DNA of 64,000 bases, from contig JAHQRK010000007.1 of the NCBI GenBank assembly GCA_019828595.1, positions 124,001-188,000 on the forward strand, written 5' to 3'. Both the position numbers and the translations under genes were made by a program. Below the pieces are notes generated by a model, which saw only the letters and a list, made by a program, of their open reading frames with translations, was not told the origin of the DNA and searched no databases. Numbering within the stretch: the first letter of the stretch is position 1; the number at the start of each line of letters is the position of its first letter. This DNA is from Aphanomyces cochlioides. Lineage: Eukaryota; Oomycota; Saprolegniomycetes; Saprolegniales; Verrucalvaceae. Shown one piece after another: positions 24,701 to 34,426 of the stretch.

Positions 24701-27328
24701 CGTCAAGCTTGGTCGAGTGTATGCAATGCGTGAGTCCATCTAGTCAAGCCGTGAATTCAAATGATGTCCGATACAACCTACCGCACAGTCGCGCGCACAT
24801 GTTCCGTCAAGCTTGGTCAAGTGTATCCAATGTTTGAGTCCATCTAGTCACGCCGTCAATGCAAATGGTGTCCGATATATATAAGAAGTATCTTGTCGTA
24901 CTTAATTTGTTCCATCTAGTCAAGCCGTCAATGCAAATAGTGTCCGACACAACCTACCGCAGTCAAGCGCACATGTTCCGACAAGCTTGGCTGAGTATAT
25001 CCAATGTGTGAGTCCACCTAGTCAAGCCGTCAATGCAAACGGTGTCCAATACAACCTACCGCACAGTCGCGCGCACATGTTCCATCATGCTTGGTCGAGT
25101 GTATGCAATGTGTGAGTCCATCTAGTCAAGCCGTGAATTCAAATGGTGTCCGATATATATAAGAAGTATCTTGTCGTACTTAATTTGTTCCATCTAGTCA
25201 AGCCGTCAATGCAAACGGTGTCCGACACAACCTACCGCACAGTCGCGCGCACATGTTCCATCATGCTTGGTCGAGTGTATGCAATGTGTGAGTCCATCTA
25301 GTCGAGCCGTGAATTCAAATGATGTCCGATACAACCTACCGCACAGTCGCGCGCACATGTTCCATCATGCTTGGTCGAGTGTATGCAATGTGTGAGTCCA
25401 TCTAGTCAAGCCGTGAATTCAAATGATGTCCGATACAACCTACCGCACAGTCGCGCGCACATGTTCCATCATGCTTGGTCGAGTATAGCCAATGTGTGAG
25501 TCCATCTAGTCAAGCCGTGAATTCAAATGGTGTCCGATATATATAAGAAGTATCTTGTCGTACTTAATTTGTTCCATCTAGTCAAGCCGTCAATGCAAAT
25601 AGTGTCCGACACAACCTACCGCAGTCAAGCGCACATGTTCCGTCAAGCTTGGCTGAGTATATCCAATGTGTGAGTCCACCTAGTCAGGCGGTCAATGCAA
25701 ACGGTGTCCAAAACAACCTACCGCACAGTCGAGCGCACATGTTCCGTCAAGCTTGGTCGAGTGTATGCAATGTGTGAGTCCATCTAGTCAAGCCGTGAAT
25801 TCAAATGATGTCCGATACAACCTACCGCACAGTCGCGCGCACATGTTCCATCATGCTTGGTCGAGTATAGCCAATGTGTGAGTCCATCTAGTCAAGCCGT
25901 GAATTCAAATGGTGTCCGATATATATAAGAAGTATCTTGTCGTACTTAATTTGTTCCACCTAGTCAAGCCGTCAATGCAAACGGTGTCCGACACAACCTA
26001 CCGCACAGTCGCGCGCACATGTTCCATCATGCTTGGTCGAGTGTATGCAATGTGTGAGTCCATCTAGTCAAGCCGTGAATTCAAATGATGTCCGATACAA
26101 CCTACCGCACAGTCGCGCGCACATGTTCCATCATGCTTGGTCGAGTATAGCCAATGTGTGAGTCCATCTAGTCAAGCCGTGAATTCAAATGGTGTCCGAT
26201 ATATATAAGAAGTATCTTGTCGTACTTAATTTGTTCCATCTAGTCAAGCCGTCAATGCAAATAGTGTCCGACACAACCTACCGCAGTCAAGCGCACATGT
26301 TCCGTCAAGCTTGGCTGAGTATATCCAATGTGTGAGTCCACCTAGTCAGGCGGTCAATGCAAACGGTGTCCAAAACAACCTACCGCACAGTCGAGCGCAC
26401 ATGTTCCGTCAAGCTTGGTCGAGTGTATGCAATGTGTGAGTCCATCTAGTCAAGCCGTGAATTCAAATGATGTCCGATACAACCTACCGCACAGTCGCGC
26501 GCACATGTTCCATCATGCTTGGTCGAGTATAGCCAATGTGTGAGTCCATCTAGTCAAGCCGTGAATTCAAATGGTGTCCGATATATATAAGAAGTATCTT
26601 GTCGTACTTAATTTGTTCCATCTAGTCAAGCCGTCAATGCAAACGGTGTCCGACACAACCTACCGCACAGTCGCGCGCACATGTTCCATCATGCTTGGTC
26701 GAGTGTATGCAATGTGTGAGTCCATCTAGTCAAGCCGTGAATTCAAATGGTGTCCGATATATATAAGAAGTATCTTGTCGTACTTAATTTGTTCCATCTA
26801 GTCAAGCCGTCAATGCAAACGGTGTCCGACACAACCTACCGCACAGTCGCGCGCACATGTTCCATCATGCTTGGTCGAGTGTATGCAATGTGTGAGTCCA
26901 TCTAGTCGAGCCGTGAATTCAAATGATGTCCGATACAACCTACCGCACAGTCGCGCGCACATGTTCCATCATGCTTGGTCGAGTATAGCCAATGTGTGAG
27001 TCCATCTAGTCAAGCCGTGAATTCAAATGGTGTCCGATATATATAAGAAGTATCTTGTCGTACTTAATTTGTTCCATCTAGTCAAGCCGTCAATGCAAAT
27101 AGTGTCCGACACAACCTACCGCAGTCAAGCGCACATGTTCCGTCAAGCTTGGTCGAGTGTATGCAATGCGTGAGTCCATCTAGTCAAGCCGTGAATTCAA
27201 ATGATGTCCGATACAACCTACCGCACAGTCGCGCGCACATGTTCCGTCAAGCTTGGTCAAGTGTATCCAATGTTTGAGTCCATCTAGTCACGCCGTCAAT
27301 GCAAATGGTGTCCGATACAACCTACCGC
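9783..27328 (+). repeat. Large tandem satellite, 104-bp monomer with 382/278-bp higher-order units
   Basis: About 17.5 kb of head-to-tail monomers of 104 bp, recognisable by GTGTGAGTCCATCTAGTCAA, CAACCTACCGCACAGTCGCG and CATGCTTGGTCGAG. Variants are ordered. A truncated monomer interrupted by a 36-bp module (TATATATAAGAAGTATCTTG...) is followed by one or two further full monomers before the next module. I counted 52 modules from 10141 to 27038. Spacings are about 382 bp (27 times), about 278 bp (23 times) and 176 bp once, differing by one 104-bp monomer. Sequence identity between units is very high, which suggests recent amplification or homogenisation. Because 104 is not a multiple of 3, no repeat protein is encoded. 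Confidence 0.95.
10141..10176 (+). repeat. 36-bp TATA-rich module (first of 52 copies)
   Basis: It begins TATATATAAGAAGTATCTTG and ends TTAATTTGTT. It replaces part of a monomer: it follows GGTGTCCGA and is followed by CCATCTAGTCAAGC. The same 36 bp recur in single copy at 31401-31436, outside the array. Confidence 0.9.
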
Positions 27329-27524
27329 CACCACGTACTGTCTTCGCGAATAGATCGCGAATGGACAGTTTGAATTCTCCACGATTGCAATGTGGCAGTT
27401 GGATTGGAGTTTATTTCACACCCACAAAATGTCCTTTTCTCAAGAGTTTATAGTCCAATCACGTTCGACTTGAAAAATGGACTCGAAGAGACGTCCAACT
27501 TTCTACCAATGTTGTGATGGAATA
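27329..27524. other. Flank between satellite and pogo element A
   Basis: Unique-looking sequence with no gene. The transition from satellite is abrupt after CAACCTACCGC at 27328. Confidence 0.4.
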
Positions 27525-29376
27525 CCGTAGTCCTTTTGGGGGATCGGACAGTCATGTCGGCCGGAAAAGGGTGTTTTTTTCCGGATTGGGAAACAACATA
27601 CAAATTTTAGTATATTTCATTTCTATGTGTTTATAGAGGAAATATTAATTTATACAGACATTTAAATCCTGAGAGGTATCATCCTGAGAGGTATCATCAC
27701 CACTGCATTTGACAAGTTTACTCAGTACAATGCAGTATATCTTCGAAGTCGTTCGCGCATTCAGTCAAAACGTTGAGTCTCTCCATAGACTCAACTACAT
27801 CATCAAAGTTGTCAGCAATAACGTCAGGAGGCAAGATGTCTTGAGTATCTCCGGTGCAAATTGGGAGCACCAGCTTCGTCTTTTTAAATCCGTTGCGTAT
27901 GATGCCACTCGCCAGTTCATTCCATGCTTCAACAACCCAAGTCGCCACCATGCTACGACTAGGCGGGTTCAACTTGAATTGAACTCTCTCAGCACACGAG
28001 GTAGAATGCACGCGAAGTTGTCGTCGCAAATTATCAACCCACTTCGATCGCATCCGATCTTTTAATGGCTTGTTCCAAGCCACATCGGCTGATTGACATG
28101 CCCACGTAAACCTTGGTGGCACTCTCACAAGGATGATGTTGAGGCGGTGGGCCTTCTCTTGAACCGACTGGGTGAAGTGTGCGCTAAAGTCATCCCAAAT
28201 CAACATTCTTCTTTCTTCCGAGTACTTTTCGCCACCAAAGTGATATTCCAAGAAAGCGATCGACAAGTCTTGGTTCCACCAGGCGGTTTTGTTTCCATAG
28301 ATTTGGCACAAATGTTCGTCTTGTAAAGCTCGTACTTCCCTCCACACTCGGTCCCCAAAACCATGGCGATGATGTTCATTTTCGATGCGAGTGCGCTCAT
28401 TTGTTGCGCCTTCTGTTTTGAACACCAGGAACAGTGGGAACTTGTTACCGTGGTTATCCGCTAACAACATGGCTGTAGCACGAGATTTGCTTCCACCTCC
28501 ACATTTCATCCACACTGTCTTCTGGTTGGTAGAGTTGATGGTTCGTTTGGGGATGTATTCATAAAAGAGGCTGGTTTGGTCCGCATTGAAGATTGTTGTC
28601 ACATTCTCCTCTGTCGCACGCTCCACCACTTCTCGACTAAACATTTCCAACGCTGCAAGGCCGTCTCCAGTTGTATCCTGACCTTGCCGAGTCCTTGCTC
28701 TCATGCTGAACCGATGACGAGCCATGAACCCCTGCTGCCAGTCCCATGACGCCAAGAAATGCTCTCTTGGTAGACCAAGTTCCTTCGCAACTTCAAGCGC
28801 GTGCAAACGCAACATTTCGGATGAAACCGGCACGCCTTCGTTGCGCAGATCAATCACCCACTTGGCTATGTTGATCTCTATGGCGGGGCTGAGGGTCGTT
28901 CCAACGCCAGACTTGTATGGTCGCATCTTGTCGGCAAGGTGTTCGTGCATTCCGTGTTGCTCCAGGACAAATAGTTTCTTCTTCCAGTCATAAATGAGTT
29001 TACGTTTCGACTCCCAAGCCACGTCGTTGAGCTTGGGGTAAAACGTTTGACAGTCATCGTCATGCTCTGAGTCGCGACAAAGTAGTTGACGACGGCCAAC
29101 CTTTCGCGGAAAGTCGTGGCTTGATTCTTGAGCTTGTTCTGCCGTCGTCCAATTCCCTTGCGGTTTGGTCTTCCCCTTCTCTTTGGACTGTTTTCATCCA
29201 TTTCAAGAATGAATGGAGTGGCTCAGGCGGGCCTCGGAATGATTTTTCACAATTTTCTAAATTCTCTTTATTTGTATATTTTGACCAATATACATGTAGA
29301 GAGGTATAAGGATATGGAGGTTTCCCCATATGTTGTCCGATTTCCCAAACCGTCCGATCCCCCAAAAGGACTACGG
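27525..29376 (-). mobile_element. Pogo/Tigger-type element A
   Basis: The ends match as inverted repeats beginning CCGTAGTCCTTTTGGGGGAT over about 25-26 bp (27525-27550 and 29351-29376). They are flanked by TA at 27523-27524 and 29377-29378. One transposase gene fills the interior. The ends are intact but the gene carries one frameshift. Confidence 0.88.
27718..29201 (-). pseudogene. Pogo-like transposase with one-base frameshift
   Basis: The gene starts at ATG 29201 with a basic, proline-rich start and a helix-turn-helix region. At the T run on the minus strand (plus 29040-29043, AAAA) one base appears missing. The frame then continues from about 29022 to the stop at 27718 as a 434-residue segment. 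In that segment a CENP-B-type DNA-binding region (about residues 40-110) is followed by a DDE_1 catalytic core with FNADQTSLFYEY, LIWDDFSAHF and ACQSADVAWNKPLK. Three Asp residues with 36 positions between the last two fit the pogo DDD pattern. The damage is one base in a homopolymer, so it could be a sequencing error; without it the protein would be about 490 residues. Confidence 0.85.
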
Positions 29377-29378
29377 TA

Positions 29379-29790
29379 CTACGTAATTCGGTCATCCTAA
29401 AGCTCTGATTGGTCGTGATTGGATTCTACGACGAAGATCCCGTTAGCCAATCTGTTGTCGAAATTCGCCTTTGTACGATGTGAAAAAGCGAAATTCCAGG
29501 GAATCGGATGCCCGGACCCATTAAGTACAAATAAGTACGGATTTTGGTGTGAAGCCAAGTGAAAAATTCCAACCGCTGTTTCTTTTAAGCGTAATTGAAC
29601 GAATTTTTTCATACGTAGAGGAGCTATCTGCCAATCCAATCCCTCAAAATTTCAAAAACTACGACGTACCTAATATTTGAGTTGTTGCAATGTACTATAT
29701 ATATATATATATATATTGTTCGTCGACATTCCCATATCATCATGAAGCGCGCATCGACCGCGAAGCAAGGAAAACAAAAGCGGCATGTAC
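29379..29790. other. Spacer between the two pogo elements
   Basis: No gene is seen. It contains a (TA)n microsatellite at 29696-29716. Confidence 0.4.
29696..29716. repeat. (TA)n microsatellite
   Basis: An uninterrupted run of alternating T and A of about 21 bp. Confidence 0.95.
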
Positions 29791-29792
29791 TA

Positions 29793-31400
29793 CTGTATAT
29801 TCTCTATTAAGACGCCATGGCGCACAACTTTAGTACGCCAGGTCGAGGGTGGCGTACTATTAGACTTACTCTATAAATTGATAATACTACTAGACTGATA
29901 TATATAATCTTTGAGAGGAATAAGTTATCTAAGGCATGTCAAAGCCAACCATTTTATGAAGCCAGTCAATCAAAAAGACAATGACGAAGTCATTCACAGC
30001 CAAGAAGAAGCTCAACGCTGTCGATTATGTCAAATTGCATGGCATTAGTGCTGCTTCAAGACACTTTGGCGCGACGCGTTCCAGTGTTCGCTCGTGGATG
30101 CATCAAGAAGCTGAGCTAAAAGACTTGTTTGTGTCCAATCCAAGTGCTAAGCGGCTTTCTGGTGATGGCCGCCCTTTGACAAGTGAAGAGCACGACTCAA
30201 TCATCTTTGAACGAATCCTATACAACCGATCTGAAGGCTTTCGAGTGACTCGAAGCATGATCACCATGTGGGCTATCGATTTGGCAGAAGAACTTGAGAT
30301 CGATCTTGGTTGCTCGACAGGATGGCTCACGCGTTTTTTCTCACGTCACGATCTGGTGCTGCGAGAAGGAACGCGTAAGCCCGTCTTATCGGACGATCAA
30401 GTAATCGAACGTGGCTTGAGTTTTGTACGACAAGCTCGTTCATTGATATCAATGTTTCGTATACCGGCGTCGAACATATACAATTTGGATGAAACAGCGA
30501 TCTTTTTTGATTACCCGAAGCAAAAAACTGTTGAGTTACGTGGCGCCAGAGATGTCCCGATCAAGTCTTTTGGGCTGGAAAAGACTCGAATCACTGCTGT
30601 TATGGCTGCCAGTGCTGATGGCGTGAAGCGCAAGCCCTGCGTCTTGCTGCGCTCACGAGACGAAGAAGTCAATGTGACTCAAGAGAACGGCATAGTCCTT
30701 CTTACAACAAAAAAATCATGGATGACTTCTAATGCTTTCATTGCGTACATCAGGTATGAATTTGCGTTTCATCCACGTCCTTTGCTCTTGAGTTTTGACA
30801 GCGCCAGAAGCCACATCAGTCAAGTGGTGAAGTCATTTTTGCATACCAACAATATTCTCTTTCTTGTTATTCCTGGTGGCATGACTGGTTTTCTACAACC
30901 TGCCGACTACAGTTGGTTCAAGTCTGTGAAGTCTGCCCTTTCGCGTGAAATTGACGCTTGGAAAAGGAATGGCCCATTCCAATATACGTCTGGAAATCGA
31001 GTCAAGCCCCCACCGATTGAAGTATATGGAGAATGGGTTAAGACTGCCTGGAATCAGGTCAGCAAGCCGATTATTGAGAAGAGCTTTGTGCGTTGTGTCA
31101 TCGGAGAAGACGACGAGCTCTCACTTGCTCGACATGGAAAGTATGGTGATGAATTTACTCATCGTCTCCAGGAAATTCATTGCGAAGACGAGTCAAAAGA
31201 GTCCGAAATTCATGCTTCTGACAGTGATGTTCTTGCAGACGACTTTGGATGAAGTACTTGTAATTGATCAATAGAAAATTTTTCCTCTTGAATATTTTAA
31301 CTGAGTTTGTGTAAATTTCTAGAGATATTGAATTGTAGAGTATAGTGGTATATCAGGTGGCGTACTAATAGAGAGTGGCGTCCTATTAGAGAATATACAG
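29793..31400 (+). mobile_element. Pogo/Tigger-type element B, complete
   Basis: The inverted ends begin CTGTATATTCTCTA at both sides and continue to GACGCCA, about 25 bp with two mismatches (29793-29817 and 31376-31400). They are flanked by TA at 29791-29792 and 31401-31402. A second inner motif, GGTGGCGTACTA, is present at both ends (about 29848 and 31356), possibly a subterminal binding site. The right flank enters the 36-bp satellite module directly. Confidence 0.88.
29981..31252 (+). CDS. Pogo/Tigger transposase, intact, DDD
   Basis: The frame is 423 residues from ATG 29981, open throughout. An N-terminal helix-turn-helix (about residues 5-40, RHFGATRSSVRSWMHQ) and a CENP-B-type second DNA-binding region (about residues 65-130) precede a DDE_1 core. 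The catalytic Asp residues are in IYNLDETAIFFDYP (about 170), LLLSFDSARSHIS (about 273) and GFLQPADYSWFK (about 309). The last two are 36 apart, as expected for pogo. The acidic C-terminal tail (from about residue 395) is common in this family. It should cut and paste the enclosing element at TA. It is clearly different from the transposase at 27718, so these are two separate families. Confidence 0.92.
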   Translation: MTKSFTAKKKLNAVDYVKLHGISAASRHFGATRSSVRSWMHQEAELKDLFVSNPSAKRLSGDGRPLTSEEHDSIIFERILYNRSEGFRVTRSMITMWAIDLAEELEIDLGCSTGWLTRFFSRHDLVLREGTRKPVLSDDQVIERGLSFVRQARSLISMFRIPASNIYNLDETAIFFDYPKQKTVELRGARDVPIKSFGLEKTRITAVMAASADGVKRKPCVLLRSRDEEVNVTQENGIVLLTTKKSWMTSNAFIAYIRYEFAFHPRPLLLSFDSARSHISQVVKSFLHTNNILFLVIPGGMTGFLQPADYSWFKSVKSALSREIDAWKRNGPFQYTSGNRVKPPPIEVYGEWVKTAWNQVSKPIIEKSFVRCVIGEDDELSLARHGKYGDEFTHRLQEIHCEDESKESEIHASDSDVLADDFG

Positions 31401-31436
31401 TATATATAAGAAGTATCTTGTCGTACTTAATTTGTT
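31401..31436 (+). repeat. Single copy of the satellite's 36-bp module
   Basis: Identical by eye to the module in the satellite (TATATATAAGAAGTATCTTG ... TTAATTTGTT). It lies immediately to the right of pogo element B, whose TA target duplication forms its first two bases. Confidence 0.9.
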
Positions 31437-31478
31437 ATCGAACTTATCTGGGACCAGGGGACAAGCCGAAGGTGTGCC
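31432..31478 (+). repeat. Dispersed repeat, copy 2
   Basis: Reverse complement of 3828-3874 with one mismatch over 47 bp. It is contiguous with the 36-bp module, so module and repeat may be parts of one element. Confidence 0.75.
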
Positions 31479-32265
31479 CCCTCCCTCATGGACTGCAAAG
31501 TAATGATCTCTCTCACCTATCCCTGCAACGATCGTTCCACAACTGCTCTTCCTTCACACCTTCACACCGTTGTCAGTCCAGAGTTTGGTGAAATGTGTGA
31601 TAGAGGGAGAGAGTCTCCATGATAAACAGTCAAGCACGATTGTCTAGTGATTCCACTCAGGTCAAGCATTGTCGGAGTTTTACAGTGTACTCAAATTTGG
31701 TAAGTGAATACTTTCTAACTTTTGATTGGCTCAACGAAAGAAAAAATGCAGTTAATTGGCTATAATTATTCATAGTAAATCAATTTTTCCTTTAATTCAA
31801 GCAATTGTTTAGCTGGCGAGTGACTCTCCTCGGTGAGTTTCAGGCTAGCGACAAAGACAGGTCTTCGACATCTCAATAGGGATAACGATCACGAGATAAC
31901 TCCAAAGACATCATTTACCTCCTATAGAAATCTCGATGTACATAATAATATAATATGATTGGTCCAAAAAGACAGTTAAGAATTTTTATTGGCTATAAAT
32001 CTATAAGATCGTCTGTTGACTGTGTTGCAGTCGACGGAGGAGAACCGATCAAGAAGAATGCGGTCAAAGGTCATTCGATCAAGAAGAATGAGGTCGGGAC
32101 GAATCAAAGTAAGACGAAACGCAGCATCTGGATGAGACATTCAATCTCCTCAAGGTCATTCGATCGTCTCGAGCATTCTTTCGAAAAAGAACAAACGATC
32201 TTTTCGCGACACCGCTAGTTGATTGTGAAACGCACTCTTGAACCCCCGGACGGCAAAAAGGAATC
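31479..32265. other. Intergenic upstream of first ankyrin gene
   Basis: No gene is recognised. Near 32045-32085 a short direct repeat (GATCAAGAAGAATG) occurs twice. The last few hundred bases are presumably the promoter and 5' UTR of the ankyrin gene at 32266. Confidence 0.4.
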
Positions 32266-33744
32266 ATGACCGCGAGTGCGTTCATTCAGTGCAACGAGCT
32301 GCTGCGCTTCACAGCTGAATTCCAGTATGGAGATTTCCGTGATATCTTGCTCTTCCGCAAGATCAAAGCGCCACGACCACCACCATTTCGACCACAGAAG
32401 AGAGTATCTGCGTCTGGAACTACAACCTTCGTTGCTGCTTCTATGTCATGGCAATCCCCAGACTCGTACGATGCGTCATTGTCACTGACGACGTCTTGCC
32501 GTGAGGTTGATTTTGCGGGCTTTTCAGCATTGCATGAAGTCTTGGGTCCATGGTTAGTTGTCTACAACACCAGCAGACTCTCATTGTTGTTTACAGCTCT
32601 GCCGTATTATGTTCCCCTTGTGCTTGCTCATGCTTGCATGTACGGGGACGTGGATGTGATTCAGTACTATATTGCGAACAAATTACTCGACTGCGACACG
32701 ATCTATTCCAAGCATGCTCTCAATTTGGCGATCCTTTATGGTCAACTCGCAGTCGTTGAACTCTTGAATACGAAGGAATGCTCCAGAGAAGCCACTGATG
32801 GAGCTGCCGGCAATGGTCACTTAGCTATGGTTCAATGGATCCATCAGCAAAGACACGAAGGTTTTTCTCGCGACGCAATGACTGAAGCTGCGGCGAATGG
32901 CCATTTGCATGTCGTGCAATGGTTGCATACGAATCGATCTGAAGGCTGCCATGTCCATGCCATGGATGAAGCTGCAGAGAACGGTCACATTGACGTCTTC
33001 CTCTTCCTCCATACCCATCGCATAGAAGGTTGTACAACTCGATCCATGAATGCATTTGCGAAGCAAGGCAACATTGCCATGGTTCAGTTCTTGCACTCGG
33101 AGCGAATGGAAGGCTGCTCCTCCCGTGCCATGGACGATGCTGCGGAACAAGGACATTTGGAAGTTGTGCAATTCCTCCACAAATACCGACGGGAAGGATG
33201 CACAGTTCGAGCAATGAACGGTGCGGCAGCCAAAGGCCATCTTGAGGTTGTTAAGTGGCTTCACTCGAATCGAAACGAAGGCTGCAGCACTTTTGCCATG
33301 AATCAAGCTGCAAAAAATGGGCATTTGGAAGTTGTGAAGTTTTTGCACAACAATCGAACAGAAGGGTGCACTACTGTTGCCATGGACGGTGCTGCTGAAA
33401 ACGGACATTTGGACATTGTGATATTCTTGCACACCCATCGTGAAGAAGGCTGCACCCAGTATGCAATGGACAGTGCTTGCCGCAATGGCCACTTGTCCGT
33501 TGTGGAGTGGCTGCACGCCCATCGATGGGAAGGCTGCACAACCAAAGCGATGGACATGGCTGCAGGCCAAGGTCATTTAAAAGTGGTGCAGTGGCTGATG
33601 GAACACAGATCAACACAGAGATCAACGACCTTTGCCCAAGATAGAGCTCTTCAGAACGGACACAATGATGTCGTGGAATATTTACGTCTCAAGAACCTCG
33701 ACGTGCCTGGAACTACTTCGTGGCATGGACATTGTAATAACTAA
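32266..33744 (+). CDS. Ankyrin-repeat protein, 492 aa
   Basis: A single-exon frame from ATG 32266. The N-terminal module shared with the neighbouring ankyrin proteins is visible: ELLRFTAEFQYGDFRDILLF near residues 8-30 and VLGPWLVVYNTSRLSLLF near 90-110. From about residue 125 to 480 there are ten or more units of about 31 residues with the pattern NGHLEVV.FLH..R.EGCT..AMD.AA. The helix-loop-helix period and the GHL..V..L core are ankyrin-type, with EGC(T/S)..AM in place of the usual TPLH. Ankyrin stacks bind proteins; no enzymatic domain, signal peptide or membrane segment is seen, so the partner and role are unknown. Confidence 0.92.
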   Translation: MTASAFIQCNELLRFTAEFQYGDFRDILLFRKIKAPRPPPFRPQKRVSASGTTTFVAASMSWQSPDSYDASLSLTTSCREVDFAGFSALHEVLGPWLVVYNTSRLSLLFTALPYYVPLVLAHACMYGDVDVIQYYIANKLLDCDTIYSKHALNLAILYGQLAVVELLNTKECSREATDGAAGNGHLAMVQWIHQQRHEGFSRDAMTEAAANGHLHVVQWLHTNRSEGCHVHAMDEAAENGHIDVFLFLHTHRIEGCTTRSMNAFAKQGNIAMVQFLHSERMEGCSSRAMDDAAEQGHLEVVQFLHKYRREGCTVRAMNGAAAKGHLEVVKWLHSNRNEGCSTFAMNQAAKNGHLEVVKFLHNNRTEGCTTVAMDGAAENGHLDIVIFLHTHREEGCTQYAMDSACRNGHLSVVEWLHAHRWEGCTTKAMDMAAGQGHLKVVQWLMEHRSTQRSTTFAQDRALQNGHNDVVEYLRLKNLDVPGTTSWHGHCNN

Positions 33745-34426
33745 AATAGAAAACGTTCATTGAATGCGATGAAAGGTTGTCATTCAACCAAGATTGGCTC
33801 TTGAAATGCTTGCATGATGCGATAGTCTTTGGGCTGTCATCATAGGAAGAGCTCAATGCTTGTTGACTCAAGACAAGTTAATGCTGAGCTTGTATCGCTT
33901 TTCAGGCATGAGCCCATTCTCCTATACCCCACGTTAGGTCATCTCTACAAGGAGTACAAAAGTCAGACTGGGGATCATACTATCAAGTGTTCTGAACAAG
34001 GTCAACATCCCTGGTGGATCTACAGTTAGCTGCGACTGCCATTGAAATTCTCGACTTCGTTGACGTCAGAACGATCGTGAAATTCTTCATTCCCCTCGTT
34101 ATCTACAGCCAATTTTTGCCGTCAGGTGCATTTTCAGACATCTTAGCTTGTTCAATCCACTCGACACTCTCCGATGCCGTGTCGAGGGGCCTTTCGTCGT
34201 GTGATCCAACCAGTCAGTGGACTTTCGTCGTCTGCGCGTTCATCTTGTCGTTGTTTGCATGGTCCAAATGGTGTCATTGACTGTTTATCCGGATGATTTA
34301 CAACGTGTTTTGGATAAAACCCAACTGATATTTAGGTTTTTTACAATGTTCAAAGAAATTTGACTTTTCTTATCCGGACAAGTCTCCTTTGTAGAATCGG
34401 ACAACTGCCGCCCGCCGCCGACGGCC
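33745..34426. other. Intergenic, no supported gene
   Basis: Two short plus-strand frames (33829-34029 and 34014-34280) overlap here but have no recognisable domain and no ATG context I trust. The last part is the likely promoter of the PDZ-like/PH gene. Confidence 0.35.

Noticed and set aside
9783..27328. Regular repeats suggesting a CRISPR array
   Set aside because: There are no unique spacers: monomers follow head to tail, the unit is 104 bp, and no cas-like gene is present. The context is eukaryotic.
32821..33576. Long open frames antisense to ankyrin repeats (also at 43045-44073 and 39281-39715)
   Set aside because: They are shadows of the in-phase repeat units; their translated repeats only mirror the sense gene.
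34014..34280. Hydrophobic 88-residue plus-strand frame
   Set aside because: It starts at GTG, has no family resemblance, and is not connected in frame to the scaffold gene.
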